A stretch of DNA of 64,000 nt from Acetobacter tropicalis (lineage in GTDB: Bacteria; Pseudomonadota; Alphaproteobacteria; Acetobacterales; Acetobacteraceae). Below are positions 43,601 to 52,991 of the stretch, in pieces (within the stretch, counting starts at the first letter, position 1; each line of letters opens with the position of its first letter). The stretch lies in assembly GCF_001580915.1 (NCBI RefSeq), contig NZ_LHZQ01000218.1:25271-89270 (forward strand). Direction: 5' to 3'. Made by a program: the position numbers and the translations under genes. A model generated the notes under the pieces. It was not told where the DNA came from. It did no database searches and saw only the letters and a list, made by a program, of their open reading frames with translations.

Positions 43601-44662
43601 TCAGGGTGCTTTCGGGGTATGAGGCGCGTTATCGGCCGCGGCCGCAATGGTGCGGGCCAGCACGCGCAGATCATTCCGCAAATCCGCTGTCATGCGGGTG
43701 CGGCCTTCTTCTGAAGTCTGCACCAGTATTTGCAGCAGGCGTTCAATATTGTGCAGGGTCTCCGTCTGGGTGGCGGTGCCTTCCAGCCGGTCAGACAGTT
43801 TGCTCAGAACAGCGCTTTCCTTCTCGCGCCGGGCTTCACTCACCCGCACCAGATTTTGCAGGGATTCCAGATTTTCCGCTGTCTGTTCAAGCAGGGCCTG
43901 AATATAGGCGGGAATGGGCGCACCGCCTTCCGTGGCGGGGGCCGATGCGGAGCCTGTCGCGCCAAAGCGGGTCTGTTCGGCCAGCCATTCTTCCAGTTCG
44001 TTAAAAAAGCGGTTCTGGGCCTGTCCTGCCGTCAGGTCCAGAAACCCAAGCACCAATGCACTCGCCAACCCGAACAGAGAGCCTGAAAACGCCGTGCTCA
44101 TGCCGTGCAGCGGTTTGGCCAGCCCGGTTTTAAGCTGCCCGAACATGGCGTCCAGATCCCCGCTGCCAACGGACATGCCCGCAATCACATCTGCAATGGC
44201 GGCCACGGTCAGCAGCAGGCCATAGAAGGTGCCCAAAAGGCCCAGAAAGATCAGCAGGCCCGTCATGTAACGGGAGACTTCACGCCCCTCATCCAGCCTG
44301 CCGGAGACGGAATCGAGCACGGCCTGCATGGCCGGTGTGGAGAGCGCAATAGGTTGCCCGCGATGATCAGGCCGGGAGCCCAGCGCTGTGGCCAGTGGCA
44401 CCAGCAGGCGGGGGGCGGGGGCAGTTGTCAGCCCGGCGCGGGACTGGCGGATGGTTTCCACCCACCGCACTTCCGGCATCAGGCGGCGGACCATCATCAT
44501 GTTCCAGCCCACGCCCACGGCCAGAATGCCCAGAATCAGGCCGTCAAGCAGAGGGTTGCTGAAGAAGGCATCCCGCAGGGGCCGCCAGAGCGTGGCGGCC
44601 ACAAGCGCCACGCAGACGAGGAACCCGATCATTCTGAACAGATACTGTGTAGGACGGGTCAT
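43601..44662 (-). CDS. MotA/TolQ/ExbB-like proton-channel protein
   Basis: A 353-residue inner-membrane protein. Two N-terminal TM helices (about residues 8-25 and 37-55) and two further helices form the MotA/TolQ/ExbB channel core. The core runs from LLIFLGLLGTFYGLLLTV to GMSTAFSGSLFGLASALVLGFLDL, near residues 140-225. The remaining C-terminal part is a cytoplasmic coiled coil. It probably forms a proton-driven complex with the adjacent MotB/OmpA-like protein. The two genes are spaced by 2 nt, and an OmpA-like gene follows upstream on the same strand. Confidence 0.85.
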   Translation of the reverse strand: MTRPTQYLFRMIGFLVCVALVAATLWRPLRDAFFSNPLLDGLILGILAVGVGWNMMMVRRLMPEVRWVETIRQSRAGLTTAPAPRLLVPLATALGSRPDHRGQPIALSTPAMQAVLDSVSGRLDEGREVSRYMTGLLIFLGLLGTFYGLLLTVAAIADVIAGMSVGSGDLDAMFGQLKTGLAKPLHGMSTAFSGSLFGLASALVLGFLDLTAGQAQNRFFNELEEWLAEQTRFGATGSASAPATEGGAPIPAYIQALLEQTAENLESLQNLVRVSEARREKESAVLSKLSDRLEGTATQTETLHNIERLLQILVQTSEEGRTRMTADLRNDLRVLARTIAAAADNAPHTPKAP

Positions 44663-44694
44663 GCTCTTCGGTTCCGATTTTTAGAGGGGAATCG

Positions 44695-45717
44695 TCAGGG
44701 GACAGCGTCAGACTGATAAATGTCCATGTAATCCTGCACGCCATCCGGAGCAGGTGTTTTGGGCACACCAATCACACGGAGATAGATGCGGGTGGAGGGC
44801 GTACCGCCATTCATCAGCACGCTGCGGGCCGCCAGCCCGCGCGCCAGCGCCATGCGGCGCGGCAGGGAGGGATCATCCGCAGCGCCGGAGCTGTAAACAT
44901 CAATCAGTGCGCGGACATGGGGTTTGTCAGACAGACGCTGCCCAAACGCCAGAATGGCCTGATGGGTCTCCGGGTTTAGGGCGGAGGAGCCCGGTGCAAA
45001 GGTCAGCCTTACGCCGCCGGGAATAGTGGTGACCGCACCCTTTGCGTTCAGATCAACCGCAGGCTGCGGCGGCACGGGGAAGGGGTGGATCTCGATATCC
45101 GGCGGGGCCGGGGTCAGGGTGGGGTCCGGTGGCGGCGCAGGTGGAATGGTGGGTGAGGGCGGCACATGCCCGTTGCTAGGTTTGCCTGCCTGTGTGGTGC
45201 TCTGCCCTGTTGTCCGTCCTGCCGCTGGTTGCGCGGTGGTTGCTCTGGTTGCCTGTCCGCCGTTTGGAACAGAGGAACTTGTGTGCCCCGGTGAGGCAGC
45301 GTGGCCTTGCGTGCCAGTGCCAGTGCCAGTGCCAGTTGCGGGTGTGGTCTGCGGTTGGGCAGGCTGGGTGGTTTTTGAGACCGAATTGCTGTTGGTGCGG
45401 TCGGATGACTGGGTGCCTACTGCCGTAGCCGTAGCCGTAGCCGTAGCCGTAGCCGTCTGCTGGGATGATGCCGCAGGGGCGCTGGTGAGTGGCGGCTGCA
45501 TGACCGGCTTATGCGCCACGGGCCGGTGCCCGGCGGAGGGATGCGCCGGAGCGTGCGGGGTTTTGGTCGCGGGGGCAGCCTGCTGTGCGGGTGCGCCGCC
45601 CAGAGCATCCAGCGCCTGAGAATTGGTGACAACCTGAGCCTGCGCGCCAGCGGCGGGCAGCAGGAGGAGGGCGCACAGCGCAGCGAGACGCGGCGATGGG
45701 AGAAGGGTGCTCTGCAT
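44695..45717 (-). CDS. Exported OmpA-like protein with repeat-encoded linker
   Basis: A 340-residue periplasmic or outer-membrane protein. A signal peptide (MQSTLLPSPRL... to GAQAQ) is followed by a 170-residue low-complexity linker rich in Ala, Thr, Pro and Gly, and then a C-terminal OmpA-like domain (GVRLTFAPGSSALNPETH, ALIDVYSSGAADDPSLPRRMALARGLAARSVL). The linker contains an Ala-Thr run and a Thr-Gly run encoded by perfect hexanucleotide repeats. The ATG at 45717 is required, because longer frames overlap nadK heavily. It lies 32 bp upstream of the MotA-like gene on the same strand, so the three may form one envelope complex. Confidence 0.8.
   Translation of the reverse strand: MQSTLLPSPRLAALCALLLLPAAGAQAQVVTNSQALDALGGAPAQQAAPATKTPHAPAHPSAGHRPVAHKPVMQPPLTSAPAASSQQTATATATATATAVGTQSSDRTNSNSVSKTTQPAQPQTTPATGTGTGTGTQGHAASPGHTSSSVPNGGQATRATTAQPAAGRTTGQSTTQAGKPSNGHVPPSPTIPPAPPPDPTLTPAPPDIEIHPFPVPPQPAVDLNAKGAVTTIPGGVRLTFAPGSSALNPETHQAILAFGQRLSDKPHVRALIDVYSSGAADDPSLPRRMALARGLAARSVLMNGGTPSTRIYLRVIGVPKTPAPDGVQDYMDIYQSDAVP
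45311..45334 (+). repeat. Hexanucleotide repeat (GTGCCA)x4
   Basis: Four perfect GTGCCA units inside the OmpA-like gene. They encode a Thr-Gly run on the minus strand, so unit gain or loss keeps the frame. Confidence 0.9.
45425..45454 (+). repeat. Hexanucleotide repeat (GTAGCC)x5
   Basis: Five perfect GTAGCC units with partial units on both sides. They encode an Ala-Thr run in the linker of the OmpA-like protein. Confidence 0.9.
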
Positions 45718-45799
45718 TACGGGCAAGACTAAACCAGAAAAGAGGCCGGGTGGAATGGGTGAACGCATTTTCCGCCCGCAAAGGGGCGAATATGCGGCA

Positions 45800-46621
45800 T
45801 CAGGCTGAGAACTGTTCGGCCGTAATGCGTTCAGAAAGGGTCTGGCCGGGGTCAAACAGCACGGTTACGGCCAAACTCCGGTCTTCATGCACATGAACGG
45901 ACACAACATCCCGGATCTCGATCGAATCTGCCACGGCGGCAACGGGCCGTTTCTCGTGTTCCAGAATGGTGAAGCCCACATGCGCGGTAGAGGGCAGCAG
46001 CGCGCCCCGCCAGCGCCGGGGGCGGAACGGGCAGATGGGGGTTAGCGGCAGCATATTGCCCGCCAGTGGCACAATGGGCCCATGGGCGGAAAGGTTATAG
46101 GCGGTGGAGCCTGCAGGCGTGGCCACCAGTGCGCCATCACAGATCAATTCGGGCATGCGCACCATGCCATCCACATCCACCCGCAGTTTGGCGGCCTGCC
46201 GTGTCTGGCGGAACAGGAACACATCATTCAGGGCAAGGGCTTCAAAAACCTCGCCAGAAACCTGCGTGGCCTTCATGCGCAACGGGTGCAACTGGGCCGC
46301 TTGGGTGGTGGCCAGCCGCTGGGGCAGATCCTCCTCCAGCATGGGGTTCATCAGAAACCCGACGGAGCCGCAGTTCATGCCATAGACCGGCACGTTCAGG
46401 TTTTCTTCCAGCACCACGCGCAGGGTTTCCAGCATGAAGCCATCGCCCCCCAGGCACACAATCACTTCGGCCTCGCCGGGGTGCACGTTGCCATACTGGC
46501 GGGCCAGACGGTCAAATTCATGGCGTGCGGCCTCGGTGGGGGCGGCCATGAAGGCAATGCGGGTCGGAACATCCTGTGCAGCAGGCAAGGGCGGCTGGGC
46601 CGGGATCGGGCTGAAGGTCAT
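45800..46621 (-). CDS. nadK: NAD kinase
   Basis: A 273-residue NAD kinase, which phosphorylates NAD to NADP. The ATP/NAD motif [14 protein letters not shown] lies near residue 55, with [11 protein letters not shown] after it. The catalytic/diacylglycerol-kinase-like region includes [25 protein letters not shown], then [11 protein letters not shown]. The N-terminal extension of about 20 residues is Pro-rich; an internal Met at residue 25 could be an alternative start. It is followed on the same strand by the OmpA-like gene and preceded by the glycosyltransferase, 45 bp away. Confidence 0.95.
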   Translation of the reverse strand: MTFSPIPAQPPLPAAQDVPTRIAFMAAPTEAARHEFDRLARQYGNVHPGEAEVIVCLGGDGFMLETLRVVLEENLNVPVYGMNCGSVGFLMNPMLEEDLPQRLATTQAAQLHPLRMKATQVSGEVFEALALNDVFLFRQTRQAAKLRVDVDGMVRMPELICDGALVATPAGSTAYNLSAHGPIVPLAGNMLPLTPICPFRPRRWRGALLPSTAHVGFTILEHEKRPVAAVADSIEIRDVVSVHVHEDRSLAVTVLFDPGQTLSERITAEQFSA

Positions 46622-46666
46622 GGCAGTCGCCCCATGGCTGATTGTGCGGAAAACAAAGGGTTTTCC

Positions 46667-47929
46667 TTATCCTGCAACGGCGGTGGGGTGAAGGAGGGGG
46701 AACGCATTTTTCTCCGCTTCCGCCTGCCACTGGGCTTCCGCCACATGGAGGGCGAACTGTTCAGCCAGGCAGGTGCCCAGAATGTCATCATACACGGCAA
46801 GGGTGGCGGTCTGCATGGTCAGGGTGGTGTAGTGTTCCAGCACCATGGCGCGGGCGGATTGCCCCATGGCCTGCCGTCCTTCTGGCGCGGCATGCAGCAC
46901 GGCGGACAGCGCATCAGCCAGGGCCTCGGTATCACCGGGCGGCACGCTCAGGCCCGTCATGCCGTGCTGCACGGTTTCCAGCGCGGCACCATGGCTGGTG
47001 ACAATCACCGGGCGGCACATGGCCTGGGCCTCCACCACCACACGCCCGAAGGGTTCGGGCCGCAGGGACGGAATGACCACAGCGGTTGACAGTGCGAGGG
47101 CCGCTGGCATGTCCTGACAATGGCCAGCAAAACGCACCTGTTCGGCAAGGCCCAGCGTCTGGGCATAGGTGGCCAGTTCCTGCCCGTAGCTGCTTTTGGC
47201 GGGGCAGGAGCCTGCAAACACGCAATACCACGGCAAGGTTGGGGCCTGTTTTTTCAGGCGGGCGAGGGCATCAAGCAGAAACCGCTGGCCTTTCCACTCC
47301 GTCAGCCGGCCGGGCATCAGAATAACGGGCGTATCCGGCGGAAGCGCCCATGCCTCGCTAAGGGTATGGACACGTTGGCCGCTTACGGCTTCCGGGCTGA
47401 ACTGCCGGATATCCGCGCCACGGGGAATAACGCGTAGCCGGTCTGGCCCCACATGATACTCCTCCGCCAGCCGCTGGCCGATATGGCGGCTGATGGCGAT
47501 CACACGGTCCCCTGCGGCCAGAACGGCGTTATAGCGTTTCTTGCCGGGAAAAGAGTTGGCATGCACGCCGTGCCAGGTGGTGACAAACGGTGTGTCCGTG
47601 CGGCGGCACGCCAGCCGTGCCACCCAGGCTGGCGCGCGGGAGCGGGCATGAACAAGAGAGACCTGATGCTCCTGTATGATGCGTGCCAGATGCCGGGCAT
47701 TGCGCATGATAATAAGCGGGTTCTTGCTGCCACAGGTTGGCAGCATGATATGTGTGGCCCCCAGCCGTTCCAGCGCGGGCACCAGCCGCCCCCCGGCGCT
47801 GACAACCACCGCTTTTGCCCCAGCCTGGGTAATGGCATCCGCCATTTCCAGCGTGCCCCGTTCTACCCCACCCTGATTCAGCGCAGGCAGGATTTGCAGG
47901 ATAACGGGAGAAGATGGCGGATTAGTCAT
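46667..47929 (-). CDS. Family 4 glycosyltransferase
   Basis: A 420-residue GT-B fold glycosyltransferase of family GT4. The N-terminal acceptor domain starts ILQILPALNQGGVERGTLEMA, a typical LPS/exopolysaccharide-type opening. The nucleotide-sugar domain has VIPRGADIRQFSPE, VILMPGRLTEWKGQRFLLDAL and the EX7E motif in EPFGRVVVEAQAMCRPVIVTSHGAALE. The sugar and acceptor cannot be told. It is divergent from the TPR protein and GT9 genes; the group probably contributes to LPS core or surface polysaccharide. Confidence 0.92.
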   Translation of the reverse strand: MTNPPSSPVILQILPALNQGGVERGTLEMADAITQAGAKAVVVSAGGRLVPALERLGATHIMLPTCGSKNPLIIMRNARHLARIIQEHQVSLVHARSRAPAWVARLACRRTDTPFVTTWHGVHANSFPGKKRYNAVLAAGDRVIAISRHIGQRLAEEYHVGPDRLRVIPRGADIRQFSPEAVSGQRVHTLSEAWALPPDTPVILMPGRLTEWKGQRFLLDALARLKKQAPTLPWYCVFAGSCPAKSSYGQELATYAQTLGLAEQVRFAGHCQDMPAALALSTAVVIPSLRPEPFGRVVVEAQAMCRPVIVTSHGAALETVQHGMTGLSVPPGDTEALADALSAVLHAAPEGRQAMGQSARAMVLEHYTTLTMQTATLAVYDDILGTCLAEQFALHVAEAQWQAEAEKNAFPLLHPTAVAG

Positions 47930-48025
47930 GTTCGGCTGTTAGCATGGTTTTCACGCCACAGACCACTCCGCAGTGTGCCTGCGTTGCCAAGTTGCGGGTT
48001 GACCGGTACGCAGGCTTGTTTCCCT

Positions 48026-48955
48026 ATGGCGGGTGTGATGTCTGATTTGTCTTTTTCCGTGCGTGGTTCGGCCTTGTGCGTGCCGTTGGGGTTGGGGCTG
48101 TTGCTGGTGGCCCAGCCAGCCCGCGCCCTGCCGCAGGCGGATAAAACGCTCAGCACCCTCCATGTTCATGAACAACCCCGTGCGGCGTCTCCTGGGCAGG
48201 CAGGTGATCGCTCCGCCACCCCCGGGGCAGGGCATGCAGCGGCTGCATGGACGGCTGATGCGTGTCTGGCCATGGTGGGGGAAGATCCGTTTGGCGCACG
48301 GGATTACGCGCAGGACTGGCTGCACCATGGGGGAGATCGCGCAGCCCGGCACTGCCATGCTCTGGCGCTGATTGAACTGGGGGACGAGCAGACAGCCGCG
48401 CAGGAACTGGATGATCTGGTGACCAAGGAGCCATTTTCCGGGCCGGATAGTTCGGCCAGTGTGCGGGCCATCATGGCGGTAGAGGCCGTGGATGCGTGGC
48501 TTGCCGCCGGGATGCCGCAGAATGCAGTGCGGGTGGCGGATTACGCCCTTGCCATTCGCCCCGGAGATGAGGCGCTGAGTGTCGCCAAGGCCCGGGCCCT
48601 GCTGGAACTGAACAACCCGCAGGCGGTGGTGGCGGAACTGGGCGCATTGGTGGCGCATACCCCCACAGCGGGAGCAGAGGCTTATGTGCTTCTTGCCTCG
48701 GCCGAGCGGCGATGCGGCCAGTTGGACAAGGCGCGGGAGCATGTGGCCCTTGCCCTTGCGCGTGCGCCAGAAAACCCTGCTGCCCTGCTTGAGGAAGGGA
48801 TCATCCGCGAGCAGGTGGGCGATGCCGTGGGCGCACGGACAGACTGGCAGCGTGTGCTTGATCTGGCCCCGGATGGGCATGAGGCCGACTTGGCCCGGCA
48901 GGATCTGGCTGTGCTGGCGGCAGATCCTGATGCTGCGGATGCGGAGTCTCCGTGA
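48026..48955 (+). CDS. Exported TPR-repeat protein
   Basis: A 309-residue protein. A signal peptide (GSALCVPLGLGLLLVAQPARA) sends it to the periplasm. From residue 85 it is built of TPR-like helical repeats (ARDYAQDWLHHGG, ALALIELGDEQTAAQELD, DYALAIRPGDEALSVAKARALLELNN, LASAERRCGQLDKAREHVALAL, ALLEEGIIREQVGDAVGARTDWQ). It should serve as a protein-interaction scaffold. The frame stays open far upstream, antisense to the GT4 gene, so the start was placed at the ATG before the signal peptide (48026; 48038 also possible). It ends in a GTGA overlap with the GT9 gene. Confidence 0.8.
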   Translation: MAGVMSDLSFSVRGSALCVPLGLGLLLVAQPARALPQADKTLSTLHVHEQPRAASPGQAGDRSATPGAGHAAAAWTADACLAMVGEDPFGARDYAQDWLHHGGDRAARHCHALALIELGDEQTAAQELDDLVTKEPFSGPDSSASVRAIMAVEAVDAWLAAGMPQNAVRVADYALAIRPGDEALSVAKARALLELNNPQAVVAELGALVAHTPTAGAEAYVLLASAERRCGQLDKAREHVALALARAPENPAALLEEGIIREQVGDAVGARTDWQRVLDLAPDGHEADLARQDLAVLAADPDAADAESP

Positions 48956-49917
48956 AAACGCAAGGGCAGGGTGTCATGCGGGGCGGGCCACAGAAGACGG
49001 AGCCAGAGCGTATTCTGGTGATCCGGCTAGGCGCGCTGGGAGATTTTGTGCAGAGCTTTGGTCCGTTTCAGGCCATCCGGCAGGCGCACCCGCATGCTCA
49101 TATCACGCTCCTGACCACGCGACCATTTGCGGAATTAGGCAGGCTCGCGCCGTGGTTTGACGCGGTCGAGGTGGATGCTCGTTCCCGCTGGCGCAACCTG
49201 AAAGGGGTCATGGCTCTGCGCGCGCAGTTGCACGGGTATGATCGGGTTTATGATCTTCAGACCTCTGGCCGCACGGCCCGGTATTTCTGGCTGGCGGGTC
49301 GGCCGGAGTGGTCAGGCCATGTGGCGCACGCCGCACTGGCTCATGCCAATCCATGGCGGGATGACATGCACACCCGCGCCCGCCAGCGTGATCAGCTGCG
49401 CATGGCCGGGATTGAGGATGTACCTGTGCAGCCGGATGTAAGCTGGCTGGCTGGAAGAGGGCCGCATCTTCCATCCCCTTACGCTGTGCTGGTGCCCGGG
49501 GCTGCGCCGCATCGGCCTGCCAAGCGCTGGCCTGCGCGCCGTTACGGAGAACTGGCGCAGAAAATGGTGGCGCAGGGGCTTCTGCCCGTGGTGGTGGGGG
49601 GCGCGGCGGATAAACCGCTTGCCGAAATGATCCGCCAGTTATGCCCGCAAGCCCTTGATCTGACCGGCCAGACCAGCCTGCCAGATCTGGCCGGTGTTCT
49701 GGGCCGTGCCGCAGTGGCCGTGGGGAATGATACTGGCCCCATGCATGTGGCCGCCCTGATGGGGTGCCGTTGTGTGGTGCTGTTCTCTGCCGAGAGCAAT
49801 CCGGCCCTTACCGCGCCTTTAGGGGCCGCGCCGGGGCAGGTTTGTGTGCTTTCTGTGCGTGATCTGGCTCTACTTTCTGTTGATAGGGTTGCAGCCGCGC
49901 TCTCGTGGCGTCATTAA
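48952..49917 (+). CDS. Family 9 glycosyltransferase (heptosyltransferase-like)
   Basis: A 321-residue GT9 enzyme like the ADP-heptose:LPS heptosyltransferases. It contains RILVIRLGALGDFVQSFGPFQAIR, ITLLTTRPFAEL, VYDLQTSGRTARYFWLAG, the linker VLVPGAAPHRPAKRWPARRYGELA and the donor-site VAVGNDTGPMHVAALMGC. It starts with GTG at 48952 inside the stop of the TPR gene (GTGA), so coupling is likely; an ATG eight codons later is an alternative. It probably adds a sugar to the LPS inner core. Confidence 0.92.
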   Translation: MKTQGQGVMRGGPQKTEPERILVIRLGALGDFVQSFGPFQAIRQAHPHAHITLLTTRPFAELGRLAPWFDAVEVDARSRWRNLKGVMALRAQLHGYDRVYDLQTSGRTARYFWLAGRPEWSGHVAHAALAHANPWRDDMHTRARQRDQLRMAGIEDVPVQPDVSWLAGRGPHLPSPYAVLVPGAAPHRPAKRWPARRYGELAQKMVAQGLLPVVVGGAADKPLAEMIRQLCPQALDLTGQTSLPDLAGVLGRAAVAVGNDTGPMHVAALMGCRCVVLFSAESNPALTAPLGAAPGQVCVLSVRDLALLSVDRVAAALSWRH

Positions 49918-50090
49918 GAGGCTTGTTTGAGACACCTGTCAGCGTGGTCTGGCGGGGCTTTTTGCGTCTGAATGCGTTGGCTTTTTGTCCCGGTGTTTCG
50001 CATCGGGCTTTCAAAATCCATCCTTTCAGCCCCCAAGCCCTCTCCCTGCCGCCGGTTGCGGGTGTATCAGACGGTTTCTGAACGTTTTTT
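49918..50090 (+). repeat. Interspersed intergenic repeat, copy A (upstream of thrS)
   Basis: It starts with GAGGCTTGTTTGA and CCTGTCAGCGTGGTC, passes TTTTGCGTCTGAATGCGTTGG, and continues to AAAATCCATCCTTTCAG and AAGCCCTC. The first third matches the copy before gluQ (GAGGCTGTTTGA, TCTGTCAGGGTGGTC). The middle and end match the copy after rnhA. The part CTGTCAG...TCTGGCGGGGCTTTTT looks like a decayed terminator hairpin. Confidence 0.5.
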
Positions 50091-50121
50091 TTTCATCTTT
50101 TCAGTATTCTGGAGTTCTTCC

Positions 50122-52053
50122 ATGCCTGCCATCACCTTGCCCGACGGATCCGTTCGCAGTTTTGACGGGCCGGTAACGGGCACGACCATCGCCGGGTCAA
50201 TCGGCCCCGGTCTGGCCAAGGCGGCGCTTGCCATGGAAGTAAATGGGGCGTTGCAGGATATCAGCCGTCCGATTGAACAGGACGCATCCATCCGCTTCAT
50301 TACCCGCAAGGACCCGGAATCGCTGGAAATGATCCGGCATGACGCGGCCCACGTGCTGGCCGAGGCCGTGCAATCCCTGTTCCCCGGAACTCAGGTCACC
50401 ATCGGGCCGTCCATTGAAAACGGTTTCTATTACGATTTTTACCGCAACGAGCCGTTCAGCCCGGAAGACTTTGCCGCCATTGAAGCGCGGATGAAGGAAA
50501 TTGTGGCCAACGCAGAACCGTTTGTGCGGGAAGTGTGGCCACGGGATAAAGCCATTGCCTTCTTTGAAGAAAAAGGCGAGCGCTTCAAAGCCGAACTGAT
50601 CCGTGATCTGCCGGAAGATGAAGACATTTCCATCTACCGTCAGGGCGAATGGCTGGATCTGTGCCGTGGGCCGCACCTGCGCTCCACCAAGGATGTGGGC
50701 ACCGCTTTCAAGCTCATGAAGGTGGCCGGGGCCTATTGGCGTGGGGACCATCGCAACCCCATGCTGACCCGCATTTACGGCACGGCGTGGCGTGACCAGA
50801 AGGAGCTGGATGCACACCTGCACCAGCTTGAAGAAGCTGAACGGCGCGACCACCGCCGCATCGGGCGGGAAATGGATCTGTTCCATTTTCAGGAAGAAGC
50901 CGTGGGCCAGATTTTCTGGCACGCCAAGGGCTGGCGTCTGTATTCCGCGTTGCAGGACTATATGCGCCGGGCCCAGACCCGCAACGGCTATCAGGAAGTG
51001 CGCACGCCGCAACTGGTGGACCGCGCCCTGTGGGAGGCCTCCGGCCACTGGGACAAATACCGCCACCACATGTTTGTGGCCACGGTTGAGGATGAGGACA
51101 AGACACTCGCCCTCAAGCCCATGAACTGCCCGTGCCATGTGCAGATTTTCCGCCATGGCCTGCGGTCCTACCGTGAGTTACCCTTGCGCATGGCGGAATT
51201 TGGGGCCTGCCACCGGTATGAACCTTCAGGCGCGCTGCACGGCCTGATGCGTGTGCGTGGCTTTACGCAGGATGACGCCCATATCTTCTGCACCGAAGAC
51301 CAGATTGCTGATGAAACTGTAAAGTTCGTGCACATGCTGCATGCGGTTTACAAGGATCTGGGCTTTGAACATGTGCGCGTGAAGTTTGCTGATCGCCCTG
51401 AACAGCGGGCCGGAAGTGACGCCACGTGGGACAAGGCGGAAAGCGCGCTGAAAGAAGCCTGCACCGTGGCTGGCGTGGACTATGAATATAACCCCGGTGA
51501 AGGCGCGTTCTACGGGCCGAAGCTGGAGTTTGTGCTGCGTGACGCCATTGGGCGGGACTGGCAGTGCGGCACCTTGCAGGTCGATCTGGTTCTGCCGGAA
51601 CGACTCGATGCCAGCTATATCGGTGAGGACTCCGCGCGGCACCGCCCGGTCATGCTGCATCGCGCCATTCTGGGGTCCTTTGAGCGGTTCCTGGGTATCC
51701 TGATCGAACAGCATGCGGGCCGCTTCCCGCTGTGGCTGGCGCCTGTGCAGGTTGTGGTGGCCTCCATTGTGAGTGATGCCGCACCCTATGCCGAGGAAGT
51801 GACAGCCGCCCTTCGGGAGGCTGGTCTGGCGGCTGAGGCTGACGTGCGGAACGACAAGATCAACGCCAAGATTCGTGAGCACAGCGTGGCGCGTGTGCCG
51901 GTTATTCTGGTTGTTGGCCGACGTGAGGCAGAGCAGCGCACCGTGGCTATGCGGCGGTTGGGCAGCACGGATCAGGAAAATCTGGGCTTTGATGAGGCCG
52001 TTACCCGTCTTGCCGCAGAGGCCACACCGCCGGATATGCGCAAAAAAATGTAA
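50122..52053 (+). CDS. thrS: Threonyl-tRNA synthetase
   Basis: A 643-residue class II synthetase of standard length. The TGS domain is at residues 1-62 ([14 protein letters not shown]). The editing domain carries [12 protein letters not shown] and [12 protein letters not shown]. The catalytic core contains zinc ligands in [10 protein letters not shown], motif 2 around [29 protein letters not shown], and [12 protein letters not shown]. The C-terminal anticodon domain includes [13 protein letters not shown]. The start at 50122 has GGAG eight bases upstream; the longer open frame starts inside the repeat element. infC follows 158 bp downstream. Confidence 0.98.
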   Translation: MPAITLPDGSVRSFDGPVTGTTIAGSIGPGLAKAALAMEVNGALQDISRPIEQDASIRFITRKDPESLEMIRHDAAHVLAEAVQSLFPGTQVTIGPSIENGFYYDFYRNEPFSPEDFAAIEARMKEIVANAEPFVREVWPRDKAIAFFEEKGERFKAELIRDLPEDEDISIYRQGEWLDLCRGPHLRSTKDVGTAFKLMKVAGAYWRGDHRNPMLTRIYGTAWRDQKELDAHLHQLEEAERRDHRRIGREMDLFHFQEEAVGQIFWHAKGWRLYSALQDYMRRAQTRNGYQEVRTPQLVDRALWEASGHWDKYRHHMFVATVEDEDKTLALKPMNCPCHVQIFRHGLRSYRELPLRMAEFGACHRYEPSGALHGLMRVRGFTQDDAHIFCTEDQIADETVKFVHMLHAVYKDLGFEHVRVKFADRPEQRAGSDATWDKAESALKEACTVAGVDYEYNPGEGAFYGPKLEFVLRDAIGRDWQCGTLQVDLVLPERLDASYIGEDSARHRPVMLHRAILGSFERFLGILIEQHAGRFPLWLAPVQVVVASIVSDAAPYAEEVTAALREAGLAAEADVRNDKINAKIREHSVARVPVILVVGRREAEQRTVAMRRLGSTDQENLGFDEAVTRLAAEATPPDMRKKM

Positions 52054-52211
52054 AAACCAGGGTGCGATCTGGAACAAGGCAGGGATGACGGCGTTTTCTG
52101 CGCGGACACGCTTGATAAATGCCCCGGAATTGCGCACATAATACTGTGCAGAGCGGAAGCACCCAAGCGGGTGCTTTTGTTTGTTTATTGAATCCATGAC
52201 AGGAGCTGACC

Positions 52212-52748
52212 ATAGCCAGACCCCCTATTCCCGCGCCGCCCACCCGCGAGGGACCACGTGTTAACGAGGAGATCCGTGTACCGCAGGTTCGTCTGATTGA
52301 CGAAAACGGCGAGATGGCCGGTGTATTGACCACCCGTGATGCGCTTGCGCGTGCTTACGGCGTTGGGCTTGATCTTCTTGAAATCAGCCCGAACGCTGAG
52401 CCGCCCGTTGCCAAGATTCTGGATTACGGGAAGTTCAAGTACGAGCAGCAGAAAAAGCGCAACGAAGCCCGCAAGAAGCAGAAGGTTATCGAAATCAAGG
52501 AAGTCAAGGTTCGTCCGAATATCGACGAAAATGACTACCAGGTTAAGATGCGTTCCGTGAAAAGCTTCCTGGGGGATGGCGATAAGGTCAAGGTGACCCT
52601 CCGCTTCCGTGGGCGTGAAATGGCGCATCAGGAACTGGGGATCAAGGTTCTTGAGCGTATCCGCACGGAAATGGATGAACTGGCCAAGGTGGAGCAGATG
52701 CCGCGCCTTGAAAACCGCCAGATGATCATGGTGCTCGCACCGCGGTAA
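52212..52748 (+). CDS. infC: Translation initiation factor IF-3 (AUA start)
   Basis: A 178-residue IF-3. The N-terminal domain ([44 protein letters not shown]), basic linker and C-terminal domain ([35 protein letters not shown]) are complete. The first in-frame ATG (52314) would delete half the N domain. Upstream the frame is open to a TGA at 52197, with no ATG, GTG or TTG before the conserved region; AGGAG at 52201-52205 is spaced six bases from an ATA codon at 52212. This fits the rare start codons (AUU in E. coli) by which IF-3 represses its own translation. A CTG at 52206 is too close to the AGGAG. Confidence 0.9.
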   Translation: MARPPIPAPPTREGPRVNEEIRVPQVRLIDENGEMAGVLTTRDALARAYGVGLDLLEISPNAEPPVAKILDYGKFKYEQQKKRNEARKKQKVIEIKEVKVRPNIDENDYQVKMRSVKSFLGDGDKVKVTLRFRGREMAHQELGIKVLERIRTEMDELAKVEQMPRLENRQMIMVLAPR

Positions 52749-52801
52749 CAGGGGGCAGGACGGCCTGTCAGAGACCTCTCAGGCTTGTGTCTGACTGATA
52801 T

Positions 52802-52843
52802 AAAAAAGCGCGTTGTGCAGGATCTTGCACAACGCGCTTTTTT
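52802..52843 (+). terminator. Strong Rho-independent terminator after infC
   Basis: An 18-bp perfect stem: AAAAAAGCGCGTTGTGCA (52802-52819) with its complement at 52826-52843, a 6-nt loop, and flanking A/T tracts. It can work in both directions. rpmI and rplT do not follow here, unlike in many bacteria. Confidence 0.93.
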
Positions 52844-52991
52844 GTTGAGGGGTAGTTCTGGTTGCGGCCTTTTGGCGGAAGATCCTGCAAGTCTGGTAGC
52901 ACGTCCCTTTCGGTTGGCCGGTAGAACCAATGGCGTGAGAGTTGGGCCTACCGGATAAGCGGGGAAGAGGTGCGTTTGCGTTCTTCTCAGT

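Noticed and set aside
42618..44662. Zorya anti-phage system (ZorA/ZorB)
   Set aside because: The MotA/MotB-like pair is similar in plan, but no ZorC/D/E-type helicase or nuclease genes are adjacent, and the pair belongs to a group common in Alphaproteobacteria.
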